Below, piece after piece: positions 22,652-30,172 of a stretch of DNA of 64,000 bases. Within the stretch, counting starts at the first letter, position 1. Every line of letters begins with the position of its first letter. The stretch is taken from the NCBI RefSeq assembly GCF_002994615.1, contig NZ_PVNK01000207.1, positions 1 to 64,000 on the forward strand, in the 5' to 3' direction. The notes under the pieces were generated by a model. The model worked only from the letters and a program-made list of their open reading frames with translations, did no database searches and was not told the origin of the DNA. Source of the stretch: Enhygromyxa salina (GTDB lineage: Bacteria > Myxococcota_A > Polyangia > Nannocystales > Nannocystaceae). Position numbers and translations under genes: made by a program.

Positions 22652-23458
22652 TCACGCCTTGTCCCCGAGCTCGACGATCACGTAGCCGCCCGACTTCTCG
22701 TCCTTCTCGAGCACCAGCAGCTCGCGGGCCTCGGCGTCCTCGAGCAGCTGGTTGAAGCTGCGGTAGCCGTGGTAGCTCTCCGAGAAGTTGGGCCGCTTGC
22801 GCTTGATGGTCTGCTTGACCATCGAGCCCCACAGCTTGCCGGGGCGGTCGCGGAAGATGGCCTCGACGGTGTCGAGGGTCAGCTCGATGGCCTCGTCCTG
22901 GCGCTGCTCCTCGGACTTGGGCTCGGTCGCCTTGCCCTTGGCCTTGGTCGCCTTGGCCCGGGGGCGCTTGGGCTTGTGCTCGCGGACGAGGTCGTCGTAG
23001 TAGATGAAGTCGTCGCAGTTCTCGACCAGCAGATCGCTGGTCGACTGGCGCACGCCGATGCCGATCACGCGCTTGTTGTTCTCGCGCAGCTTGCTGACCA
23101 GGGGCGAGAAGTCGCTGTCGCCGGTGATCAGCGCGAACACGTCGACGTGCGCCTTGGTGTGGGCGAGGTCGAGGGCGTCGACGACCATGCGGATGTCGGC
23201 CGAGTTCTTGCCCGACATCTTGACGTGGGGGACCTCGACCAGCTCGAACCCGCGCTCGTGGAGGTTCTTGCGGTGGTCCTTGTAGCGGCCCCAGTCGCAG
23301 TAGGCCTTGCGCACGACCACGTTGCCGCGCTCGAGCAGGCGCTCGAGGACGAGGTCGATCTCGAATTTCTTGAACTTCGCGTCGCGGGCACCGAGCGCGA
23401 CGTTCTCGTAGTCGGCGAAAATAGCGATGTTGGGCGCGGCGCTGCCGTTGTCTGCCAT
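22652..23458 (-). CDS. NYN-domain protein with OST-HTH/LOTUS-like C-terminus
   Basis: 268 residues. The NYN (PIN-like) nuclease domain spans about residues 8-155, with acidic residues expected to bind metal in IAIFADYENVAL, SADIRMVVDALDL and LITGDSDFSPLV. A Lys-rich linker (KPKRPRAKATKAKGKATEPK) leads to an OST-HTH/LOTUS-like domain (about 190-260, ending ELLVLEKDEKSGGYVIVEL), often an RNA-binding module. This matches the LabA/NYN family, likely acting on RNA. It stands alone on the minus strand. Confidence 0.85.
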   Translation of the reverse strand: MADNGSAAPNIAIFADYENVALGARDAKFKKFEIDLVLERLLERGNVVVRKAYCDWGRYKDHRKNLHERGFELVEVPHVKMSGKNSADIRMVVDALDLAHTKAHVDVFALITGDSDFSPLVSKLRENNKRVIGIGVRQSTSDLLVENCDDFIYYDDLVREHKPKRPRAKATKAKGKATEPKSEEQRQDEAIELTLDTVEAIFRDRPGKLWGSMVKQTIKRKRPNFSESYHGYRSFNQLLEDAEARELLVLEKDEKSGGYVIVELGDKA

Positions 23459-23533
23459 GCCCGGGGGCGTACCACGATCGCGGGGGGCGAGCGATCGAGG
23501 CCCGAGCCCCGGGCCCGAGCCCCCCGCCCGAGC

Positions 23534-25072
23534 TCAGCGCACGACGTGCTGCTGGGTGAAGAAGCTGACCTCGTCGCGCTTGGCCTGGTGGACCCCGTTG
23601 ACGTCGAGGTAGCGGACCGTGTCGAACGCGGCCTCGGGGTCGCCGTTGGGCATCGGCGCCGAGATCCACACGCTCTCACCGTCGGTCAGGGTGTCGCGGA
23701 GCGCGGCCTCGCGGGCGATGATCTCGCCGTCGAGCTCGAACTCGACCCAGCCGTCGTAGGGCCCGGGCTGGCGCTCGGGGTCGGGGCGGGTGAGCGCGGT
23801 CCACCACGCGGTCGTGCCGTCGGGGTACATGCCGAGCCGAATGATCGGATCGGGATCGACGACCAGCGGGCTGCCCATGGCCGTGAAGCTCTGGATCCGC
23901 GACCAGACCTTGTTCCAGGTCCACGGCGACACCCAGCGCTTGGTGCAGTAGCTCATGTAGTCGATCGTGGTGTCGCCCGGGTACATCGAGAAGTCGCGGA
24001 TCCCGAAGCCGGTGTTGAGCGTGCGGCCGTCGGGGTGATCGGGGTAGCTCGGATCGTTGCCGGTCGAGGGGTTGCCCATGTCGTCGCACTCGACATGGCT
24101 GAGGCCCTGGTTGTGGCCGATCTCGTGGACGATGCTGGTTGACGTGGTGCCGATGTTGTTGTCGACCCAGACGTCGGCGTTGAAATTGGCGTTGATCAGC
24201 GCGCAGCCCATGACCCCCGAGCCCGCGCCCGTGTCGACCAATCCGACATAGTAGACATTGCTGGGCGCGCCGGCCTGACTCCAGATCTGCTCCATGGTCC
24301 CGAGCATCTGGCAGACGTTGGAGTTGGCCCCGCTATCGCGCAGCGGATCCATCCAGGTGTTGAGGGTCTGGATCGGCTCGGTCTGGTAGATCTCATTGGT
24401 GATGATCTCCATCTTGGCCTCGTCGGCGACGTCGGGCGCTCCGCCGTTGAAGGCGAAGGGCACGAACACGACGTTCATCTCCATTGGGAAGCTCTCGAAG
24501 CCGATCAGCTCGAGGCCGCTCTCGGGCGAGACGTTGACGTGCTCTTCCAAGCTCTCGCCGCCAGGCCCGACCTCCCACAGCGAGACCTGGAAGCGGGCGT
24601 CGGGCTCGATCAGGCCCTGGTCTGCGGGCAGGGCGAACCACATCGCGCCGTCGAGGTAGGTGTCGGACGCGTCGACGACGATCGTCTTTTGGGTCTTGTA
24701 CTCGTAGGTCTCGCCGCCGACCGAGTACTCGAGCCGGGCCTCGATGTCGCGCTCGACCCAGTTCTCGTCGAGCTCGTGGTAGATGCGAATTAGCGTGTCG
24801 CGGCCGGTGACCAGGCGCGCCTCACGACCGGTCCCATCGACCCACTCGGCGCCATCGGCGATCGAGACGTTGACGCCGTGGTTTGCGGTGACTCGGGTGA
24901 TCGTGATGCCCCGGGCGGGGACGGGCTCGAAGGCCCCCTCTTCGTCACCGTCACCGTCACCGCTACCCGTGGTCGGGCCGCTGATGCCGGTCTCGACGCC
25001 CGGACCCGTGTCATCGGCGGCGCATGCTGACAGACACAGGAGCAACGGGGCGAGGCAGGCGACGCGTTTCAT
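23534..25072 (-). CDS. Secreted lipoprotein zinc metalloprotease (metzincin-like)
   Basis: 512 residues. The lipobox LSAC is followed by an acidic stalk (SGDGDGDEE) and a beta-rich N-terminal region with repeated V-type strands. The catalytic domain carries HEIGHNQGLSH at about residue 335, whose three His bind zinc and whose Glu is catalytic, and the Met-turn-like DYMSYC about 50 residues later. This is a metzincin arrangement, most like the StcE/M66 group. It is probably surface-bound and degrades external proteins. The start at 25072 was chosen for the signal peptide MKRVACLAPLLLCLSAC. Confidence 0.87.
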   Translation of the reverse strand: MKRVACLAPLLLCLSACAADDTGPGVETGISGPTTGSGDGDGDEEGAFEPVPARGITITRVTANHGVNVSIADGAEWVDGTGREARLVTGRDTLIRIYHELDENWVERDIEARLEYSVGGETYEYKTQKTIVVDASDTYLDGAMWFALPADQGLIEPDARFQVSLWEVGPGGESLEEHVNVSPESGLELIGFESFPMEMNVVFVPFAFNGGAPDVADEAKMEIITNEIYQTEPIQTLNTWMDPLRDSGANSNVCQMLGTMEQIWSQAGAPSNVYYVGLVDTGAGSGVMGCALINANFNADVWVDNNIGTTSTSIVHEIGHNQGLSHVECDDMGNPSTGNDPSYPDHPDGRTLNTGFGIRDFSMYPGDTTIDYMSYCTKRWVSPWTWNKVWSRIQSFTAMGSPLVVDPDPIIRLGMYPDGTTAWWTALTRPDPERQPGPYDGWVEFELDGEIIAREAALRDTLTDGESVWISAPMPNGDPEAAFDTVRYLDVNGVHQAKRDEVSFFTQQHVVR

Positions 25073-25151
25073 ATTGCGAAAACCATAGCGGGCAACGCGA
25101 GTCTTCACAACGGGGGAATGGTCACGGCGCGAGGCGCCCGCTCGTCTTCGC

Positions 25152-25391
25152 TCAGCTGCGACCAATGGTCACGCACCCAAGCTGAAGCGATACAGCGGCA
25201 GCGGGTCCTCGACTCTCTCGTTCTCGCGTCTGAAGTTCGGGCTCGCGCTCGGGTTCGTCAGAGCGCCAGCGCGTGATGATCCGGGTCATGGTCTCGGAGT
25301 ACTCGCTCACGAGCACGAAGGCGGCGCTGTCGCCGACCCGGTCGTGGATGGCGGTCGATTCGCGCAGATCCGTGAACCGCAAGCCGCTCAC
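25152..25391 (-). CDS. Truncated class III cyclase-like fragment
   Basis: 79 residues from a GTG that overlaps the stop of the PepSY gene by four bases (GTGA). The N-terminus LRFTDLRESTAIHDRVGDSAAF resembles the first strand and helix of class III adenylate cyclases (F.D..GST....GD), but one metal Asp context is altered (RES for GST) and the rest of the catalytic domain is missing. The tail is Arg/Glu rich and unrelated. It may be a remnant or a small coupled protein. The coupling to the siderophore operon is the only support for expression. Confidence 0.4.
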   Translation of the reverse strand: MSGLRFTDLRESTAIHDRVGDSAAFVLVSEYSETMTRIITRWRSDEPEREPELQTRERESRGPAAAVSLQLGCVTIGRS

Positions 25392-27124
25392 GAGCGCCGA
25401 CCAAGCAGGCCCAGACCGATACCCGCGAGGGCTGCGAGGACGTCGACTGAAGTGGGCGCGACGTCGGCGACGAAGTAGCCGAGCAGCGGGATCAACCCAA
25501 GCCCGATCGCTAGCGCGAACAGGAGCCCGCGGCGGCGCGAGGACAGGTCTCCGGTGAACATCCACAGCACGACCGCGCCGCTGATCAGCCCGGCGCTCAG
25601 CAACGCGGCCGGCTCGCTCCGGGCCAGGCCTGGGATCCTCGACAGCAAGGCCAAGCCGACGACGAGGGCGGCCAAGCCCAAGCCCGCGCAGCTCAGCGTG
25701 CGCCGGAGATACAGCGCCCCGCGAGCGTCGCCGTCGCGGGCTCGTCGACGCGCGAGCAAGCACCCGCCGAGCCAGGCGAGGGCGACCAGGCCCGCGCCGA
25801 GCAGCAGGTACGCGCCGTCGACGACCCGGCGCGAGAGCCCCGGCGTGTCCCACTCGCCGTAGTGGAGGGCGACCGAGGCCATGAAGCTCTGGAGCCCGAT
25901 CCCCGCCCTCGGCAAGCTCCGGCAGTCGAGCAATTCACCGCTGGCGTCGACGGTGAACGAGGCCCGCGCGAGGAGGCCGCGGCCTTCGAGGTCGACGCGG
26001 ATCCTCGCGCTGGCCTGGGTCGGGTGGTGAATCAGGATCCGGTGAAGCTCGGCGTCGGGGAGCTGCTCGCGGATCGCCGGGCATGCGCCGGACGCGACGA
26101 GCTCGCGCAGCCGCGTCGGGGCCAGGGTCGCGCTGCCTTCGTCGAGGGGCGGGCGGTCGACGGCCAAGACCTCGTGCATCAGCGCGTTTCGATCGCCGCC
26201 ATAGGCGGCCCCGCCGACGATCGGAACAATGATCAAGGTCAGGCCCAGCAGCGCCCCGGTCCATGCCCACAGCGTCGCAACCGGGAGCAGCCCGAGCCCC
26301 AGCCACTGGTGCGCGCGCATGGTCAGCGGCGCTCGTTTGTGCGTCGCCGCGCGAGTGCGCGGACGCAGCCAGCGGCGCGTCGCCAGGCCCGAGAGCAGGA
26401 CCAGGCCGAGGCCAAAGCCGACGACCCCGAGGGCGAGCTCGCCGAGCACGGGCTGAATCAAGAGCCGGCGATGGAGCTCCCGCAGGATCCACAGCGGCCC
26501 TTGACCGCGCCCTCGCTCGGCGCCGGTCTCGGGGTCGAGCTCGACGCGCACGAGCTCGCGATCGCTGTCGAAAAAGTCCGCCTGGATCCAGGGGTGCCCG
26601 GCGCCCGCGGGGTGGAGGGCGAGGTCGCCGGCGCCGAGCTCGGGGTGCTGCCGCAAGAGCTCGGCGAGGGCCTCGTCGAGGGCCTGATCGGAGGCCGGGG
26701 CCACGGCCTGGGTGGCGTCGGCCCGAAGCTGCCAGCTGGCCAGGGCTCGATCGAGCACCGCGCCCACGCCCGAGCCAAACACGAGGATCGCGACCACGGC
26801 CAGGGTCCCGCCCAGGCTTCGGTGGAGCGCGAACAGGCTCCGACGCCCGTGCCCGGGCCGGGCCGGTCGCGACCGGGCCGAGTCGCGCGAGCTCTCGGAG
26901 CGCGGGGATCGGCGCTGGGGGGCGCGGCGGAGCAGGGCCAGGCCGGCGAGCGCCAACCCGGACCACAGCGGCACAAACGCGAGGCTGGCCAGGGTCGCGC
27001 GCTCGACCGCAGGGGCTGGCCAGCTGCGGGCGATCAACCAGCTGCCCAGGCAGGCGAGCGCGCCAGTCAGGACGACGACCAGCGCCCGACGTCCGCGCCT
27101 TGGGCCCCGCGACTCAGTCGACAC
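25388..27124 (-). CDS. PepSY-associated membrane protein, siderophore operon
   Basis: About 578 residues from a GTG that overlaps the iucD-like stop by 11 bases. It has several membrane helices with large external loops. The hallmark is LFALHRSLGG in the second membrane segment and MRAHQWLGLGLLPVATLWAWTGALLGL later, as in PepSY_TM proteins. Relatives near siderophore genes are thought to reduce or release iron from ferric siderophores in the periplasm. Here it follows the biosynthetic genes directly, so a role in iron release at the inner membrane is likely but inferred. Confidence 0.8.
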   Translation of the reverse strand: MSTESRGPRRGRRALVVVLTGALACLGSWLIARSWPAPAVERATLASLAFVPLWSGLALAGLALLRRAPQRRSPRSESSRDSARSRPARPGHGRRSLFALHRSLGGTLAVVAILVFGSGVGAVLDRALASWQLRADATQAVAPASDQALDEALAELLRQHPELGAGDLALHPAGAGHPWIQADFFDSDRELVRVELDPETGAERGRGQGPLWILRELHRRLLIQPVLGELALGVVGFGLGLVLLSGLATRRWLRPRTRAATHKRAPLTMRAHQWLGLGLLPVATLWAWTGALLGLTLIIVPIVGGAAYGGDRNALMHEVLAVDRPPLDEGSATLAPTRLRELVASGACPAIREQLPDAELHRILIHHPTQASARIRVDLEGRGLLARASFTVDASGELLDCRSLPRAGIGLQSFMASVALHYGEWDTPGLSRRVVDGAYLLLGAGLVALAWLGGCLLARRRARDGDARGALYLRRTLSCAGLGLAALVVGLALLSRIPGLARSEPAALLSAGLISGAVVLWMFTGDLSSRRRGLLFALAIGLGLIPLLGYFVADVAPTSVDVLAALAGIGLGLLGRRS

Positions 27125-28424
27125 AGCTGTCGCTCTTCGTCGAGGCTGAGGGCCGCGCGCGCCACCGAACCAGGTCGCGCTCGCGCTCGACCGCGAATCG
27201 GCGACGGCCGAGCACGTCATTGAGGATCACCGCCGAGCGCCAGGCCATGAGGCTCAGCTGCGACTCGGCGATGCCATGGGTGGTGCGGGCGCCGTTGACG
27301 ATGTAGGCCCGCTCGCCGTCGCGGCGGCGACGACGAAGCTCGAAGCTGCGCTCGACCTGCGGTCGGCCTCGCTCGTCGAGCTCGAGCTCGGCGAACAGGG
27401 GCTCGATGCACGGTGGCAGCTGCTCGCGCAGGCCCGTACACAAGATCACGTAGTCGGCGTCGACGCGCTCGTGTTGGTCATCGAGGTGGTTGTGCACGCC
27501 AAGCTCGAAGCCCGCGCCGCGGGCGTCGACGCCGACGAGCTCGCGGGCCGGGAGCAGCTCGACGCGTGGGCCGGCCCGGGTGATCGCTGCCTCGTAGAAG
27601 CGGTCATGGAGCTCGTGCAGGGTCGACGCCGAGATGCCGTCGCCCGCGAGCTTGTGGCGGGCGAGCAGGTGCTCACGGTGCTCGCTAGCGAGCTCGTGAA
27701 ACACCGACACGAAGCCCGGCGTGAACAGGTGATTGGTGAACGGGCTCTCGTCGAGCGGCTCGAAGTTTGGCCGCCGGGAGACCCAGCTCAGCTCCGTGAC
27801 CTCGCCCCAGGTGCCCCGCAACACCTCGAGCATGACCTCGGCGCCGGTCTGGCCGCCGCCGACGACCGCGACCCGAGCGCCGCGAAGATCGAGGCCCCGA
27901 GCGAGGATGTCGATCGCGTGAAAGCAGCGCGGGCCGAGCCGGGCCCGCGCGCACTCGGGCACCGCCGGGACGCGCCCGGTGCCGAGGACCACGTGCCGCG
28001 CTCGCGTGCGGCCGCTGGCGTGGATGATCTCGAAGCCGCCCGCGAAGGAGCGAAGCTCGCGGACCTCGTCGGCGAAGCGCAGCGAGCGGAGCCGCCCGGC
28101 GACCCAGCCGAGGTAGTCGGCAAATTCCCGGCGCTCGACCGCCGCGCCCTCGGCGGCCAAGAACGCGTGGAAGCGGCCGTGCTCGACCAGGTAGTTGACG
28201 AATGAGTGGCGGTTGGTCGGGCTGACCGCGGTGACCAGATCCTTGAGAAAGGAGGTCTGCATCCGCGAGCCTCGAAACATCAGCCCGGGGTGCCAGGCGA
28301 AGCGCTCGCGTCGCTCGAAGAAGCGCGTGTGGAGCTCGGGGATCTCGTCGGCGAGCGCCGCGATGCTCAAATTAAAAGGGCCGACACCGACGCCGGCGAG
28401 ATCGACTTCATTGATCATGGTCAT
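27114..28424 (-). CDS. L-lysine N6-monooxygenase (IucD-like)
   Basis: 436 residues. The FAD-binding N-terminus is INEVDLAGVGVGPFNLSIAAL, followed by HPGLMFRGSRMQTSFLKDLVTAVSPTN, the family signature. An NADPH-binding site VAVVGGGQTGAEVMLE lies at about residue 180, with HLFTPGFVSVF and a C-terminal NGARTTHGIAESQLSLMAWRSA. The enzyme hydroxylates the side-chain amine of lysine (or ornithine), the first step to a hydroxamate siderophore. The ATG overlaps the upstream stop by four bases. Lysine is preferred because the flanking enzymes are of the aerobactin type. Confidence 0.92.
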   Translation of the reverse strand: MTMINEVDLAGVGVGPFNLSIAALADEIPELHTRFFERRERFAWHPGLMFRGSRMQTSFLKDLVTAVSPTNRHSFVNYLVEHGRFHAFLAAEGAAVERREFADYLGWVAGRLRSLRFADEVRELRSFAGGFEIIHASGRTRARHVVLGTGRVPAVPECARARLGPRCFHAIDILARGLDLRGARVAVVGGGQTGAEVMLEVLRGTWGEVTELSWVSRRPNFEPLDESPFTNHLFTPGFVSVFHELASEHREHLLARHKLAGDGISASTLHELHDRFYEAAITRAGPRVELLPARELVGVDARGAGFELGVHNHLDDQHERVDADYVILCTGLREQLPPCIEPLFAELELDERGRPQVERSFELRRRRRDGERAYIVNGARTTHGIAESQLSLMAWRSAVILNDVLGRRRFAVERERDLVRWRARPSASTKSDSCVD

Positions 28425-30172
28425 TGTCCCGACAATGGGTTTTGCAGCGGTGGCCCGAGGACCGGGAGCGGGCGGAGGGCGCCGCCGCCATGGTTGACCC
28501 GCAGGCGCGCGCGATTGAGGCAAATTCGCGCCATCGTGGGTTGGAGCAGATCCAGCCGCTCGAAGGCTTCGTGGAGCTCCGGGTGCGCGTCCTGGTAGCG
28601 GCGCAGGGAGCGGCGCAAGAGCGCGAGAAACTCGGCCTCGGCCAGGCCAAAGCTGCGCTCGAGCAGCGGCGCGACGAAGCGCAGCACGCTGACGAAGTAG
28701 CCCGTGTAGAGGTCGTGGAGCACGTGCTCGTCGGGCAGACCCGTGAGCTGATCGAGGGCCGAGCCCGGCGCGAAGCGGACGCTCTCGCGGCGGCGAAGAT
28801 CGCCATGAAAGTCGCGCAGCACGATGCCCGTGGGCCGATTTTGAACGAAGATCAGGCCGAGGTTTTGCCCGTGGGCGATCACCCCGAGGCCGTGGGCGCA
28901 CAGCAGGTGATAGAGCGGGACGGCGGTGTGCTCGAACAGCGCGCTGAGCCAGGCGCTGAGCGACAGCCCGCTGCGCTCGACCCAGACTCGGAGCAGCGGG
29001 GTGCCGGCGAGGTCGCGCTGGTGCAGGGCCGCCGCCGGGATCTCGGCCTCGTCGCGGGCGAGCTGGCTCCTCGCGCTGGTCCGCCAGATCGCGCCGAGCA
29101 GCTCGCGGACCCGGTAGGGCGCGGTGTCGAGGGCCTCGAAGTCCGGGTGGGGAACATGGACGCCGCCGAGATCGCCGAGGATGCGGACCTTTGCGAGGTT
29201 CGGATCGGCGGCGACCAGGGCCCGGAGCGCGACGGCGATCCCCGATCCTCGCGCGATGTCGCGGCCCGGCAGGCCCCGCCAGCACGAGGTGTTGAGGATC
29301 GTCAGCGCGAGCTTGAGATCGGCGCGCTCGGGGCGATCGAGGTTGGCGAGGGTCCGCAGCGACAAGCGCGGCGCGTAGCGATCACCGAAGGAGCCGAGCG
29401 CGACGATCGCCCCGCTGCCAAGCCAGCGACCGTAGTGGGCGGCGACGTGGTGTTGCCACTGCCAGGGGTGCACGGGGACCAGGACCCCAGGGCCGGCCAG
29501 GGCCGGCGCGCGGGTGGCCAGGCGCTCGAGCAGCCGGGCCTGCTCGCGCTCGTCGCAGCTCTCGGAGACCAGCTCGCGGCCGCGCGCGGCGGCGCCGCTG
29601 GAGCGCGCGAGCTCGGGGTCGACGACCAACCACTGCAGGCGCAGCTCGCCCTCGAACTCTGGCGCGTAGGCGCGCAGCGCATCGACCCCCCAGCCGATGC
29701 GGCCGCGATGGGCGATCAGCTTGGGGTGGCCGTCGAGGCAGCGCTCGAGCGAGACGCCGTCGAGCTCGGCGAGCGCCGCGGCGTCGCGCTCGCGCAGGGC
29801 CTCGCACTGCTGGGCCTCGGCGAGCAAGCCGTTGTGGATCTCCGTGAACCACTCGCTGAGCAGCTCGGGCGTGGCCCCGAGCTGCTCGCGAGCGTCGAAC
29901 AACAGCTGCAGCGGCGAGTCGACCGGGCTGAACTCGCTGGCGCCGACGCGCCGCTCGATCCCCTCGCGTTCGACGTGGACGCCCCCCCAGGCGCTGGCCC
30001 GGGCGTGAAAGCGATACTCGATCGCGTCGCCGAGGCTCAGGCGGAAGCGATCGTCATCGAGGCGCTCGGGCGCGAGCAGACCTTCGAAGCTGAGCTCGCC
30101 GATCGCCTGGGCGAGCCGCCGGGCGTTTGCGAGGCGCCAGGCCTCTCGCCAGTCATCGCTCGCGCCGATCAT
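28421..30172 (-). CDS. IucC-type NRPS-independent siderophore synthetase
   Basis: 583 residues of the IucA/IucC family. It contains DGHPKLIAHRGRIGWG, VLVPVHPWQWQHHV, TILNTSCWRGLPGRDI, and a C-terminal FhuF-like part with HGQNLGLIFVQNRPTGIVLRDFHGD. The enzyme adenylates a carboxylate of citrate or a citrate mono-amide and joins it to a hydroxylated, acetylated diamine. Its ATG overlaps the upstream stop by four bases. As the second IucA/IucC domain of the operon it probably adds the second arm. Confidence 0.9.
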   Translation of the reverse strand: MIGASDDWREAWRLANARRLAQAIGELSFEGLLAPERLDDDRFRLSLGDAIEYRFHARASAWGGVHVEREGIERRVGASEFSPVDSPLQLLFDAREQLGATPELLSEWFTEIHNGLLAEAQQCEALRERDAAALAELDGVSLERCLDGHPKLIAHRGRIGWGVDALRAYAPEFEGELRLQWLVVDPELARSSGAAARGRELVSESCDEREQARLLERLATRAPALAGPGVLVPVHPWQWQHHVAAHYGRWLGSGAIVALGSFGDRYAPRLSLRTLANLDRPERADLKLALTILNTSCWRGLPGRDIARGSGIAVALRALVAADPNLAKVRILGDLGGVHVPHPDFEALDTAPYRVRELLGAIWRTSARSQLARDEAEIPAAALHQRDLAGTPLLRVWVERSGLSLSAWLSALFEHTAVPLYHLLCAHGLGVIAHGQNLGLIFVQNRPTGIVLRDFHGDLRRRESVRFAPGSALDQLTGLPDEHVLHDLYTGYFVSVLRFVAPLLERSFGLAEAEFLALLRRSLRRYQDAHPELHEAFERLDLLQPTMARICLNRARLRVNHGGGALRPLPVLGPPLQNPLSGQ

